Positions 32,662 through 45,245 of a stretch of DNA of 64,000 bases are shown piece after piece (position 1 is the first letter of the stretch; every line of letters begins with the position of its first letter). Both the position numbers and the translations under genes were made by a program. Source of the DNA: Gautieria morchelliformis (lineage: Eukaryota; Basidiomycota; Agaricomycetes; Gomphales; Gomphaceae); NCBI GenBank assembly GCA_015179125.1, contig WHVA01000343.1:61001-125000 (forward strand), read 5' to 3'. Under the pieces are notes generated by a model, which saw only the letters and a list, made by a program, of their open reading frames with translations, did not search any database and was not told the origin of the DNA.

Positions 32662-33170
32662 TGCACAATGGGGCTGGCGGCCCTCGAGGTGTGCAAGGGT
32701 GTCGCCGCAGTTGGTGTTGCAGTAGCAAGTGGAGGCGCGGGACGTGGCGGTGGTCATCGCGAGGGTGTTGATGGTAGGAGTGATGGAGCTGCGGTCAATC
32801 AGGGTGCGGGTGGACAACAGGAAGGAACTGCTCATGCTTGTACGAGTAGAAGGGGTACTTCAAGTCACAATGGTGGACTTGTAGTTGGGACACATGACAG
32901 CCCTTTCAGCAAGGATGTAAAGTAAGCATAAGTAGCAAACACACCAATAAAAACGGGATAGTGGCCATTTGACACCTCAAAATTACACTTGAGTTGTGGG
33001 TCAGCATTGGGAGTAAGGGTGGTCCAGACCTGGCACGGAATGTCTTTACAAATGCTGTCGCCCAATTCATGTCATAGAATTCTTGGTCAGAGTGTGTGTT
33101 TCGGGAACTTCCATTCTCCTTGTATGTACTACCCACACCATTGCTCATATGCCTTGCCCTTGCAACCCTA
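32662..33170. other. GC-rich unassigned stretch next to the inversion breakpoint
   Basis: Plus-strand reading gives a Gly/Ala/Val-rich 85-codon frame (32668-32925); the minus strand gives a Ser/Thr-rich frame with a 'CYCNTNCGDTLAHLEG' block (32835-32620). Neither is recognised. This is probably host sequence that originally flanked LINE A. Confidence 0.35.
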
Positions 33171-33180
33171 AACCTGTTTG

Positions 33181-33595
33181 TCACATGTACAGCAAGGATC
33201 TGCGGGATCGTGTTATACACCAAAAATTCAACCTCAACAAGAAATCAACTGATATTGCAATTGACCTCAATATGTCACTATGTGTAGTTCAACACACAAT
33301 CAAACTCTGGCGGGATGTTGGAGACATTGTGGCAGAGCCAAAGCGGCTATCTCATGGGTCAAAAATGACCTCAGTTCAGAGTGAAGTAAGTAATTCATGT
33401 CTGTGTTTAGCTGTAGCTTATTTTATTTTCTAACAGTTTCTTCTTGTCCTTCTTGAATGCTTGCCCGATCTTTACCTTGATGAGCTTGTTGAAGAGCTAG
33501 AGGTGCAGCATGGTATTTTAGTAAGTATATCAACTGTCTGGAGAATGCTTCGACATCTTGGCTTGCAAAGAAAGAAAGTGAGTCTGTTTTAGAAC
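33181..33595 (+). pseudogene. Tc1/mariner-like transposase N-terminal remnant
   Basis: The + strand encodes a helix-turn-helix region: 'YSKDLRDRVIHQKFNLNKKSTDIAIDLNMS' followed by a second helical block, then, after an intron-like gap near 33387-33438, 'LPDLYLDELVEELEVQHGILVSISTVWRMLRHLGLQRKK'. This paired HTH layout matches the DNA-binding part of Tc1-type transposases common in basidiomycetes. The DDE catalytic domain is missing, as sequence similarity ends before the MITE at 33720. Inactive. Confidence 0.65.
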
Positions 33596-33719
33596 CCGTT
33601 GAACTAAACATAAAACTGTGGTGTTAAGCGCACAATTCTAAAGTTCAATCAGAGATTTGACTTTACAAGCACATGCAAGCTTCGAAACTATTGTAATGAA
33701 GGACCCAATTAAAAAATTA

Positions 33720-34406
33720 GGGCCCGTTCGGTGCCCAGAAACTGTTCCAATTTCCCAAAGTAGTTTCGGTTTTTGCAAGGTGCAGAAACTGGAACGGTTT
33801 TTCAACGGTTTTGGAAATTGATGTGCCAGGGAACACACAAATTTCTACAATTTCTGAAAACGGCTTGCTAAGGCCAGCTCTATGTGCCAGCTGATCAGTA
33901 CTGTCATGTGACTAGTTACTTAGTATCCCCGCCCATTGCCTCCTGCAGTGAGTACAGCACATTGGCTCCCCTTACCTCAACAGCGAGGGCCATACTACTC
34001 CTCTTACACTCACTCCAATTGTTAAGTACATACCATATTGGTTTGAATGCCCTGATAAGAAAGTGGCAGATCAGTAGGAGGATGTGTGGCGACAGGCGGT
34101 GGGTGGCGGGCGGCGGACATGACATGGCGGGACTGCATGTGGGGTGACACAACATGTATAATAGTGCGGGTGCCTTCGAGCGGCAGGCTTATGACAAATT
34201 GACTCAAGCTTATAATGACCTTGCCGGAAAGCCTTGAGCAGTTTCTGAAACTATATAGGAGTTTTTGAAATAGGATTTCAGAAATCGTTCAAAAAAAGTG
34301 TCACTGAACGGTCAGAGTTTTTGAAAGTTCCGGATTTCCGGAAACTCCCTCAGTTTCTGAAATTTGGCTGGTGCCTGATTTCAGTTTCTGGGCACCGAAC
34401 AGGCCC
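33720..34406. mobile_element. PIF/Harbinger-like MITE (687 bp)
   Basis: Terminal inverted repeats of 25 bp with one mismatch: the left end begins GGGCCCGTTCGGTGCCCAGA and the right end, reverse complemented, begins GGGCCTGTTCGGTGCCCAGA. The 3-bp target TTA is duplicated (33717-33719 and 34407-34409), the signature of the PIF/Harbinger group. Subterminal sequences repeat 'ggttttggaaattg' and 'gtttctgaaa' motifs. No transposase is encoded. Confidence 0.85.
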
Positions 34407-34409
34407 TTA

Positions 34410-36250
34410 TACTCCGGTGAACAATCAGAATCAGTATTGGCACAGGAAGTGTAGCAATAGATATTTAACTGCACACGTGTAGCGAGGAAGAGTTCAAGCG
34501 CAGAACTATTTTTTCACGTCTTGGGGATTATTGTTGTCTTTAATTCACTCACCCGCAGTCCTAAGAGTCTAAGTAGCTTTCCTCCTTAAAGTATCTGGAC
34601 CCTTGGACGCCTATAAACAATCTTTGACCTCACAAAGTATTGCACAATCTCCGCTGCCGGGAGCCAGTGCTTGCCTTGTGACTTGTCCACAGCATCCCTC
34701 GGCCTCAGTCGCACGCATCAAACTGGCGCCTGAGTCTTCCCGCTGCGCGAAGCACCCACTGTGTCCCTCTTGCCCCTCTCCGCTCCCAGCGACAGTGTCC
34801 ACTGAGCCCAGGCAAATCTGGCAACGGACGTCCTGCGGAGGTTGATGAACGGGCGTCAGGGAAGGGACGGAGGTTCAAGTATATCACTATTCTCGTGGCC
34901 TTTCTGGTTTTCCACCTCAACAAACATAGGATATTAACTCACTTACCCTGAGTTAGGTTAATATCTGCAGTGCATTGATTGATCAAGAAAGGTCAAATAC
35001 TCAAATGGCTATTAACCCACTTAACTCAGAGTTAAGTTAATAAACTATTGGGTGAATTGAATAACTAATAACCAAGACTATTAGATCACTGCTCAGAGTG
35101 GCATCTAATCGTACAGGATTACTAATCAGTTACTCTTAGTAATGTTGCTGTTCGAAGTGCAATTATTCAGAGCCTGCTGCAATTAAAATAGAGCACTCTT
35201 GTACTACTCAGAGCCAATCAGAGTTCCTGCAATTTTAGACTGTAGCCAAGTCAGTGAGCCAGTACTTCAGTACAAGGCTGTGTTGAAGTCACACTTCAGT
35301 TACTCAAGGTATGAGTGGTTTGGGTGAAAGATGATTGATTGCTTCACTGCTAAAACTGCAGGCTATTTATACTACATCTATCTAGCTTATGTAACTACTG
35401 CTAGGAACCTTGTGGAAGCTTAGAGAAGCTTCAGGAAAGGTTTGGACACTATTGGAAGGCTGTGGAAGGTTCTATTGCTATATTGGGTTAAAGTCACAGC
35501 TCTGTGACAGTAAAGCTAAGAGTATGTACTAGAGGCCAGCTATGCCGGCGGAGCCCTTGTCGAAGGGGTTACTGATAATTAATATTAATGGTTTTATTTC
35601 CTCGATGCGACATATCCATAACTAATATTCCGACCCATTCTCTCAATATCTTGAACACTAGTAGTCACCACCATTATAGTATAAGTAGCTACTACCAATG
35701 TACAACATATCTAAGGGCAGATATGGCTATATGTTATAGAGTCCACTGAATACGCCCACTGAGGTCTGGATTACCCTTGACTGGGTGTTGTCAATGTACC
35801 AACTTGGTATGGAGTCAGTGGAATAGTATAGACCAGTAGTTCAATGGATGGAACCTTCAGGAGACTATTTAGTGTTCTACATGTTTTTTCAGTTAAATAC
35901 TATGAAGATACATTATTAAACTCACCTCCTCCGTGATAGTCAACACTGAGGAGGGGAGGCTGCGCATGGGCGTGTTTTACTCGCATCTCCTTGGTTCTGA
36001 CCATTTATAAGCGCCCATGAGGTAGAACATAACGCGTTAGTGAACTGCCGCAGCCCAAAAGGGAAATTTGTGCACAACCACCCACAAAGGGTCAGGTGGG
36101 CAGAACATCAAAACAATAGTAATACAGCCTTGACAAAGTCAAGGAATTTTTTAAAAAATCATAGAATGAATGTCAGCATAATTTCAGGTCAAAATTGAAA
36201 GAATAAACAACAATATATGAAGGAAATGTTGGCTTTGAAGTCTGGTGCAC
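34410..36250. other. Gene-free AT-rich stretch with dispersed repeat fragments
   Basis: No gene supported. It contains 'ttaactca' direct and inverted repeats (34930-35045). A 'ctagaggccagctatgccggcggagcccttg' type block at 35529-35560 recurs at 37378-37410. A segment with 'tagtataagtagctac' (35665-35710) recurs at 44150-44170. These look like scattered pieces of one or more unclassified repeats. Confidence 0.45.
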
Positions 36251-36259
36251 ATATGTACC

Positions 36260-36440
36260 CAACAGTTAACAGTCGTTGTGTCATCATTGTCACTGCACAA
36301 GGTGTTAGTGCATACAGCTGCTGTTGTGTTCTCGTAATCACTGCACAATGGGTTAGTTCACACAACTGTCCTTGTTCTTGTTGTCATTGTCACTGTGCAT
36401 GGTTCTAGAACATACAACCATTGTTGTCCTTGGACTCACT
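36260..36440 (+). repeat. Tandem repeat, about 51 bp, 3-4 divergent copies
   Basis: Units of the type 'acagt..tcattgtcactgcacaaggtt' begin near 36259, 36312, 36361 and 36411. The short Cys-rich open frames seen here are by-products of the repeat. Confidence 0.5.
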
Positions 36441-37412
36441 TCACCCCTTTGTTGTGGCTTGATAGCGATTGTCTCCTTCCATCTATCCATGAACCCCATG
36501 ACTCCCAAGCTACGCAACCCTGCTCGCATGTTTTATTGGCTTTCTGAAAAGAGGGTCATGCATTTTCCCCAGAGCATCTCAGAATAGATAGCACTATGTT
36601 CATCTATTTTGATGTAAAACACCTAATCGTTCCCCATTCCTTGCAAGGACTTCAATCTGATATTATTTATTGAGCACCATTGCTAGCTTTAGTCACTTTC
36701 AATGTGTCCTCTGTCTCACTCACCTGGATGAGGTAAGCCAAATACACACACCCACCTCAAACATTGCCCCAAAATCAACTGGCAATGTGCCCGCCTGTGT
36801 ACAGAAAAATGATACCCCTTGTCCCATTTGTTGCAAATCCAACTATGGTATGTACTTCTGTATCTTTAGCCGTTCTCTTCTAACAATGTGTCAACCCCGA
36901 AGAGAATTATGAATATATAAGCAAAGCTCTGCAATCCCACTCTTAACACAAAACACACTGAACACTTGCAACAATATCATCTCAAGTCCTGCACCCACAA
37001 GGGACTGTCACCCCTATCCTTATTGGGCCCCACGTGACCATTTCCAGTTACCAACCCACTAACCACTCATTCAAGTACCCCATTGTTACAAGTACCATTT
37101 CAAGTCCCCTGGACCCTAGGAGTCCGCATGCATCTGTCAAGTGCATGTTGAAGCTGCCTTAGAGATAGTATTCATTACCAGGTGAGTCTTCATCCCCTGG
37201 GGGCTTGGTGGTAATGGCTGTTTGATTTCACTCATGCAATCTATACCAGTATCTGCATGTAGTTCCAGTTGCCGCCACATCCCGTTCCCATGGGCATCAT
37301 GCCTGCTGTGCTCACAGATCACGCGACCCTGGGCATATGGTCACAGGTGACTTGTATGACGGCAACATGGTGGCCACTAGAGGCCGGCATTGCCGGCGGA
37401 GCCCTTGGTTGA
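36441..37412. other. No gene seen
   Basis: Mixed-composition DNA without a convincing frame. A short 'ctagaggccggcattgccggcggagcccttgg' block at 37378-37410, containing the palindrome GCCGGCATTGCCGGC, matches 35529-35560. Confidence 0.4.
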
Positions 37413-37415
37413 GGA

Positions 37416-37990
37416 CACTGGAGGCATGGCAAAATTTCCTGATTGTGGAAATCTACTGGAAATCTTGAGGATATTCCACATTTCTTCAACATTTCCCATC
37501 TTATGAAATTGGATGAAATTTCAAGTTTTCTCAGAGTTTTTTGACTTCAGGAAATCCTTCAAAAATTGTAAAATTATCACATCAAAATCTTCAAGAAACC
37601 CTCAGGAAACATTGAATTTCCTCCTCTATGAAACTAAATATTTAATAAAGTTTTCTCAGTTTGGAAATTCTAGGAAAATGTTGGTTTCCTGAATATTTGC
37701 CAGGGAAACTCTGTAGAAACCAGTGTTTGTATAGAATTTCCTAACTGGGGAAATTTTGGTAAATATTTAGTTTCATGGAAGTGGAAACTCAATGTTCCCT
37801 CAGTGTTTCTTGAAGATTTTTAGGTGATAATTGTCACAATTTTTGACGGATTTCCTGCAGTCAAAAAACTCTGACAAAACATTAAATTTTCATCCAATTT
37901 TCTGAGCTTGGAAATTTTGAAGAAATGTGGAATATCCTCAGAATTTCCAGTTGATTTTCAAAGTCAGGAAATTTTGCCATGTCTCCAGTG
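37416..37990. mobile_element. 575-bp foldback element with CACTG ends
   Basis: The entire element is one long imperfect palindrome. The left end CACTGGAGGCATGGCAAAAT and the right end read in reverse complement (CACTGGAGACATGGCAAAAT) match, and similarity continues to the centre near 37700. Each arm is itself built of 'ggaaattt' and 'gaaactnaat' repeats. A 3-bp duplication GGA (37413-37415, 37991-37993) and CACT-type ends suggest a non-autonomous CACTA-like transposon. No coding capacity. Confidence 0.8.
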
Positions 37991-38027
37991 GGAGCACGTA
38001 ATAATTGAACACTTCGGAAGGGGAGCC

Positions 38028-39257
38028 TGCCATGACCCATCCATTTTGTATACCCAGTAACCTCGACACCCCACTTCTTTGTTCTCCCTGTTCGCTCCTT
38101 GCCGAATTTGCCGAATGTTTATTTGCTTTCATATCATTCGCACATAGCAGCACTACCTGTACTCAATCAACGCCTTCTCCCCGGCTTGATGGTCCATTCC
38201 GGGTCCCTTTACCTTCCTGGCTCAAACCCCGTCGGATGCTCATTTGCTCGGATGGTGTAACTTGTTTGGTTCCTGTACCCAGTTAGCCTTATTATCTATT
38301 TCCCCAGTCCACCTCTACGCTCGTGTGGCTTCGTCCTCCTCTTGGGCCACGGACGGCACTTCAATGATCATTCTATTCACCCTTTGCTGCATTTCGCCGA
38401 ACAACCATTTGCTGCTCACATCATTCGCCAGCAGGCACGCCATCAAACATGATCAACATCCCCTACTTGGCATGATGGCTCGTCACTGGCTCCATCAGCT
38501 TTTCGATCCAACCCCTTTAGGTGTTCATATGGCCAGGGTGCGTTTGCGGGACGTCCTACCCATAGATCGTGTGGGATCAACCCAGTAGACGAGTAGTCCA
38601 TGCAGGGCAGCATATATGCAGGTCCCAAGACATGGTTTCGTACAGAAGTGCTTTCGCCATCTTTACTCTCCATTGTTTCATGTTCGCCCTCCTCCCTCAC
38701 TATATTGTATGTTTATTTCATCTATTTCGTATCATGACTGCGCACCCCTATCCAACCCTGACTCATGACGTCCTCTTTCCTATTCGCTGATACCATACGA
38801 GCATTCGATATAAGTAGTTTACATTCACATGTATATTCCCCAGTTCAATTATCATACGTCCATCTTGTGCAAACTTGACCTTGCTGTGACTATCATCTTG
38901 AGCCTTCTCCTGTATATTTCTATATTTGACCAGAAGAGGACTTAGGCATCACTGGTGAGTTCTCATACTTCATCTTCATTAGCTTAGCCTTCGAACTATT
39001 TTCTGTGCTGTCGGCGAAGGGATTGTCGCTACTTAGACAACCCTTCTGTGACACCTTGCACGTTACATCATCAAGTACCACGGGCTATTTCGCTACGACT
39101 GTAGATAGGGCGAGCCCCACTCGGGCCGCCCTCTTATCTTGTGAACATTTATTGGTTCACCCTCTTCGCCGAACGGCATACTTGTTCGCACAAGTTATTC
39201 GGGCATTCACTGTGTTCACTAATATACAATATTAACATCTAAAACCCAATCCTGACA
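38028..39257 (+). mobile_element. Solo LTR 5, long type (1230 bp)
   Basis: Ends are TGCCATGACCC ... CCAATCCTGACA with the 5-bp duplication GAGCC at 38023-38027 and 39258-39262. It is clearly the same family as 26139-27755: shared blocks include 'gcaggcacgccatcaaacatgatcaacatcc', 'ccagaagaggacttaggcatcactggtgagttc' and the 3' end. 'catataagtagt'-type AT-rich sequence near 38810 may be its promoter. The 5' TG is followed by CC where the other copy has TC. Confidence 0.88.
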
Positions 39258-39262
39258 GAGCC

Positions 39263-40680
39263 TTAAATTGAAATTGGAGAGTGGAAAACATTTATTTAAA
39301 TTCTGTTCAGATACTTTGAGTAGTTGGATATAATTTCTGTAAATTTATAGTGTGTCCAAAGTTTGTATAGCTTACCCGGTTTTCGGTATGTGAGGCAAAA
39401 GCGATGGCATGCGTAGTAACAAGTTGAGCCAAGGAGATGCTGGGGGTATGCCAATGACAGCTTGGATGTTATGACTCTCGTTTGAAAATCAGTGTTACGG
39501 GTCGAACCTTGCTTTAAACCTACAAGTTCTTGAGTATTAAGCAAATGGCATGTATTACTTTTTTGTCTCCCTTTCACGGTATTTGTAATCATCTTGGGGG
39601 GATGATATCCGAGTCTGTCCTTTGGCACTCTTACAGGTTTGACTACCACCCTTTGTCACTCCTATGCTGACATTCCACTCTGGGTGCCTTTCCTTTCCTT
39701 TCTCTGTTTTGTCCTGTCTTGCTAGCATCCTTTCCTCCCCTGGCTATCCTACCACCTAGGAGGATGTTCACATTGACAACAATGTACATTCTTCTAGGGT
39801 ATATTAGATATCTTTTAAAATATCAACCCTAACAGAATCCATAGTCCATCATTTTGAGTAACTTGTATATTGTGGATACCCTAAATTTTTTTGAATGTTC
39901 TGATATTGTAAATATATGGTTGTATGTGCTAAAGCATGGTGTGTATTCAGATAACAGAGCAATTTCAGATATGATTTGGATGACTATATATTAAAAGTAT
40001 CTATGAAGCTTGTTACATGTATGATGATAGAATGTAGAGGCAAGTATGGACCATATGAGTACATGTTAGAAGTATATATGAAACATGTTAGATATACAAT
40101 CACAGAATATAGAAGCAAGTATGGACAATACCTGTACTATATTATTATATATGGTTGAGAGATCTGATTAGAAGGTATGTTTAAAATAATATGCATGTAT
40201 AGTACAGAGATATGTAACTATTGATGTTTAGACAATGGGGTATACACCCTTTCCTGGGGGAGCAGCAGACTGTGAGAAAGAACTTTGGGGCTGGGATTAA
40301 GCATGCCTTACAGGTGCTGGCAACTGCCTCAAGTGTGATATATTTTATGAAATATAGATGAGCTAAGCTATATATACATATATATGACATTTATAAATAT
40401 CCTCCCTACATTAAGTGTGTGTCATTTATCTGTTCCATCATCCTTTGTAGATGTTGCTCTCCTACTGCATTTGGTTCCCTTTTGCTGTCCGCAACCACTG
40501 CTTCCTTCACATCTCTCTAGGGAACCGCCCCTTTCTTGCAAAAATTGTCTCTGTTTCCCACTGAGGCTTTGGCTGACTTTTCTGGGCACCAGCGTGACAT
40601 GTTTTCTTACAACGGTCAGGGTGTCTTCATTGCTAGTGTGGCCTTTGTTGAAGATGTCCGAGATATTTGACCAGGTTCCG
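39263..40680. other. No gene seen
   Basis: AT-rich DNA. A pair of related segments containing 'atgaaNcNtgttanatgta' / 'agaatntagaggcaagtatgga' lies at 40000-40060 and 40075-40135, a short tandem duplication of about 75 bp. Nothing codes convincingly. Confidence 0.4.
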
Positions 40681-40699
40681 TTTTTTTTTTTTTTTTTTT
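40681..40699 (+). repeat. T19 homopolymer followed by an AT-rich tract
   Basis: Nineteen T residues followed by 'catattttatattttatttttt'. It resembles the inverted poly(A) tail of a minus-strand retroposon, as at 28405-28432, but no LINE sequence adjoins it. Confidence 0.5.
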
Positions 40700-42720
40700 C
40701 ATATTTTATATTTTATTTTTTAAAGTCAATTATGTACACTAATCAAATACAGCCTCTTTGTTTTGTGTCTGTCAAAGGTAATGGAGTTACTGACCAAGGG
40801 CTGCACTGGCTAAGCCCTTGGTAGAGGACATCGCAATAGACAGTGCAAGAATCTGTGTGCGAAATTGGTCACTTGCTGACAAACACAGGAAGGCCAACTT
40901 TGAACACTGTGGAGGGTGGACAGATCGTTTTTCATTTGCATGAGTCGACAAGTTCTCTCCTGGAGAGTATTATTCACCAACCTCCCCTGCATTGGTGCTC
41001 TACTTATGGGAGTGAACAGCATGTTAGAAGTTGCAGCATCCAGCCTGTGGAAAGGTAAGTGTGAAGTAGTGAAAAAAAGAAATAGGGTCTCATATGAGGT
41101 CACACACCTGCAGCTTGTCCCAATTCCCAAAGCAGCACTACCAGATCTCCAATGCGGCACTTGTCCCTCCAGTCCATCTTCCCTCCCAACTTTGCAAGGT
41201 CCTCCAATGCCCTACGTCCCATTTCACCAGTTCTCCCTCAGCGGACAGCGACCATACAGTCCCTGGGGACTCCTCCAAATCTTGTCAAGCCCTCATCCAA
41301 CGCCACCCACTTCCGAATCATCCAGGACCAAACCGCAGGAAGATGGTTCACCCTTCGTCCCCCCCTGCCCCCCCCCCAACGTGTCCCACTATGACCCCAC
41401 AAGCAGCAGTCTTTATGGGCGTTTCACGAACCAAATCTGGCCACTTCCAAGCCCCAAACCTCAAAATGACTATGACAACTCCGGCTGGTGACAGCCACAC
41501 GAAACATAGCCCCCGACTGTCTGTGGCTGTTTGCCGTTCTCCCCTATCCCTGCCTCTCACTCTCTGTGGTGTCCCCTCCTATGACACAGCACAACTCCTT
41601 CAATCCTTTTCTCATGATGGCCGGAATGGGTAAGTCTGCATGGCCGTGTGAGGCTGTGTCTCATTCTCCGTTATCTGCTGCCTCTGACCCTGCCCTTCAT
41701 ACGACCTTGCCCCCTTTCCAATGCAGCCTTTCCAGCCGTGGAAGCAGGCTTGGTTCTGGTATTGTCAAGTACATGGATGACAATGTCATGCGGTATCTAT
41801 GGTGCGACTCTCTGTGGCCGTGTGTCCATCTCCGCTACCCCCTGCTTCTGTCCCGCAATCTGACCACGTATCCGGGGACACACTTAGCCCTTCAGACCGT
41901 GGAAGAAGCTTGGTCTGGAATAGTTAGTCCGTTAGACATCAAGGTCATGCTGCATTTAGTTTGTGGCTCTGTGGCTGTTGGCCGTTTTTGATATCCCCTG
42001 CGCTCCGCCTGTCGCACAGCCTGTGCCCCCCACAGTGGTCTTTGATGTGGAAGGTACAGGATCTGGACAAAGACCAAGTTGCTGCAACATGAGGGCCTTT
42101 CACCTTAGATGAGCTATGCGGGAACATCATGGAGGAGATTTCTGTAACGGCAGTCTTACCTCAGCACGTTCGCTTCGCAGTTAATGAACAGCTAATCCCA
42201 GCACCATTTGCTTGACTAGCTGATTAGGTGCACGGTGTCCCTGTTTGCCTTCTATTCAATGTAGCTGTTCGTATATATACTATGCTTGGGTCAATAGTCA
42301 CTTCCTGAAAAACATTTACGCACAATTTATTGTCTCGATTAGAGTTGAGCAATTCAGGTGTACGTGCCAAGGCCAGCATCAGTGAGTGCACTGTGCTCTT
42401 TGCTCTAGAGGACTGCAATAGATGAAATGCATATATAGTGGCAATGACGAAATTTGTGCACTAGGGTATGTATGAGCATTCACAATTAATTAAAGGCATT
42501 CAGAACGTACTTCGGATGTCTCAAAGAGCCAGAATTTAAATACGGATATGCACCCGCAAATAGCAATTCCACACAGTCTGTATATGATGCATGATGCTTC
42601 AATGCAGAATGGATGTCTCAAGTAATATACATCTTACACAGCTAGTTTCACATGCACATATCAAGGTCCTTGGGGCAAGTGCAATGGACCCCATCACTTG
42701 TACACTTGTATACACATTGC
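40700..42720. other. No clear gene; degenerate repeats at 41500-42000
   Basis: Plus-strand Pro/Ser-rich frames around 41100-41630 are not recognised and change frame. From about 41500 to 41995 a diverged unit of roughly 170 bp recurs, each copy having a 'gtctgtggctgt(t/g)(t/g)gcc' block followed by 'ctccgctaccccctgc'-like sequence. Confidence 0.35.
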
Positions 42721-42761
42721 AAAAAAAATACCCATGAAACTCTGGAACCTGGGCGGCATGC

Positions 42762-43683
42762 GTGAAAATGCCAACACAGAAAGCGATTCAAATGCCCCAA
42801 AGGATAGTGATGTCATCCAAGGAAGAGATGGACGGGGCCACACAGCAAGAACCGCAAATAACGTATAGCACTCCAGGTGGCGGCGTAGAAAGGGTAGAAT
42901 ATGGGGAATCGTGTAACGTCCTACATCCAACATCTGACCATATGAGAGAAACCACGAACGCAGAGGCAACAGCCTGGCCGCGACCAAGAAGGTCGGCAAG
43001 TGACAAAATGAAAGCGAGGTGAACTCCAAACTCGAAAAAGGACAAAAGAAGATTCTTGGTCGAAGATCAAAAGCAGGACTCACAAAAAGGGAATGACCCT
43101 ATCAAAAAACTCATGCACTCCCTGAGGAATGTATCCCAACCAACGCAGAGTCCTCGATGTTCGACCGATGAAATTATTGAAGAAGATGGGTGGCATGCGA
43201 AATAGCTGCGGAACGTGGTCAGTTGTTTTCATCGAGTACGCTCGGACTTACTTGGCCGTGATAACCCGACACCGCGGCCTCACAGGTGTTCCACCGCTCA
43301 AGTGTGCGTATGACATTACCACGAATCAATAATACAACTGAGGCACAGCTCAACCACAGAATAAGTGATGTGGGCATCTGTATTGGCCACTTTTGAACTC
43401 GGGGTAGGGCCTCAGTATGTGTAGAAATTGTCATGGGACGATGCGGAAGAGGCGACGATGGAGATGGATGTAGAGACAGTGGCCGGGGCAGGGCCGGAGG
43501 GATGCAGGTGCACAACGCAGTGTAGATGACGCCGTGGAGGCGACGGAGGGTGGGCGGGGAGCCTGGGACAGACGGGGCAGAGGCGAGGTTGGTGAGGGAC
43601 GTGGGATGGAAGTTGATGGATGCGATCTGTGGGCGGGTGCGAAGGGGGATAGGGTGGGTTGGAGTATATCGGACTGAAACCAA
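42762..43683. other. Possible host coding region, strand unresolved
   Basis: On the + strand 42762-43207 reads as a hydrophilic, charged protein in a single frame apart from one TGA at 43020 (which could lie in an intron starting 'gtgaac'). On the minus strand 43683-43219 is a 154-codon Pro/Ser-rich frame with one hydrophobic segment ('PTSLILWLSCASVVLLI'). I recognise neither. Composition is less AT-rich than the flanks. Confidence 0.3.
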
Positions 43684-44499
43684 AGCACCGCACCGGCATT
43701 AGTGCCTGCCTCAGAAAGCAGGCGCCTGGGCGCCGGGTTAGACGATAAAATACTACAGGACCTAGAAGTCCGTATGGAGACCTCAGACACAATGGGAATC
43801 ACAGAAGATAGACCCATTGATGGACGTGCCAAGTGGATACCTCAGGAGAGAGGTACAGAGGTGGCAATTGCCTTGCCAAGTGTGCCGTATGCATGCAGCA
43901 CAAGACACATAAAGACTTGTTTTCTGTTCAATCCCCCTGACTAGTCCAACTGATTATGAACCATTTCTCATGTAGACAGGGTCTTTGTATATCATTGCTA
44001 GGTCCCCGCTTGGATAGTGATCAGTGGATCACTATCTACAAGCCTATTCCTGCTCCACAGCTGAATGCAGCCTGTGGAGCATTTCCCCTATCAAAACTCA
44101 CTATCTCGACCCATTTTCCTACTATGTCGAATCCTAGTAGTTACTAACATTTTAGTATAAGTAGCTACCACAAAACTGTACGATAGAACGAAGTCAATTA
44201 TAGGTTGCACTCACCAGATAGTCTGCATGTGTGTTTGATCACTGCAGGTCTTGTTTCCCAGTAGTTTTCTCTGTTTCCTTGTCTAGGGCTTACTATTACT
44301 GTCTACTCTCTACTACTCCAGAAGCAAGAACTTTGGAGCTCTTGTTCTCTTCTTTGACAACATCCTCCCATCGGTCCTTTGATTTGTCAGCAGGGAAGCA
44401 GCTACCCTGCTTAGTCGGCCTGCACATATTGTGTACAAGGCAGCGCAAACTCTCTGAGCAATCAGAACCTCATTCATTCTGATTAATCTAATAGAAATT

Positions 44500-45245
44500 C
44501 ACAACATGCACTACCCTGTACACTGCCATGTGCACTACCCCATACACTACCCTGTGTGCCACCCTGTGCACTACCCTTTACGCTACCCCCTATGCAGTAC
44601 GCTATCCTGTGAGCTACCCTGTACGCTACCCTATAATGTACCCTGTACACCACCCCATATGCTACCCTGTATGCTACCATGTGTGCTACCCCATACACTA
44701 CCCTGTCAGCTACGCAGTACACTACCCTGTCAGCTACCCTGTATGCTACCCTATAATGTACCCTGTGGGCTACCTCATGCACTACCCTGTATGCCACCCT
44801 GTATGGTATCATGTGTGCTACCAGACACTACCCTGTAGGTTACCAGGTACACTAACTGCCCTGTGGGCTACCTTGTATGCTACCCCATACACTACCCCAT
44901 ACACTACCCTGTACACTACCCCATATGCTACCCCATACGCTAACCTGTATGCTACCCTGTACGCTACCATATGCCCTACCCTGTACACTACCGTGTGCAC
45001 TACCCCATACACTACCCTGTGTGTCACCCTGTGCACTACCCTTTACGCTATCCCCTATGTGGTACACTATCCTGTGAGCTGCCCTGTACGCTACCCTATA
45101 ATATACCCTGTGGGCTACCCCATACACAACCCTGTACGCTACCATGTGTGCTACCCCATACACTACCCTTTTGGCTACACGGTACGCTACCCCATGAGCT
45201 ACCCTGTACACTACTCTATAATGTACCCTGTAGGCTACCTCATGG
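44500..45245. repeat. Minisatellite: 12-15 bp units in a 465-bp higher-order repeat
   Basis: Variants of 'ctaccctgta(c/t)(g/a)' and 'ctaccccatacacta' fill the interval. Distinctive junctions such as 'accctttacgcta' occur at 44573 and again at 45038, and the flanking variants follow in the same order, so a block of about 465 bp has been duplicated (about 1.6 copies). Open frames on both strands (Tyr-Pro-Val on +, Tyr-Arg-Val on -) are consequences of a unit length divisible by three. Confidence 0.85.
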
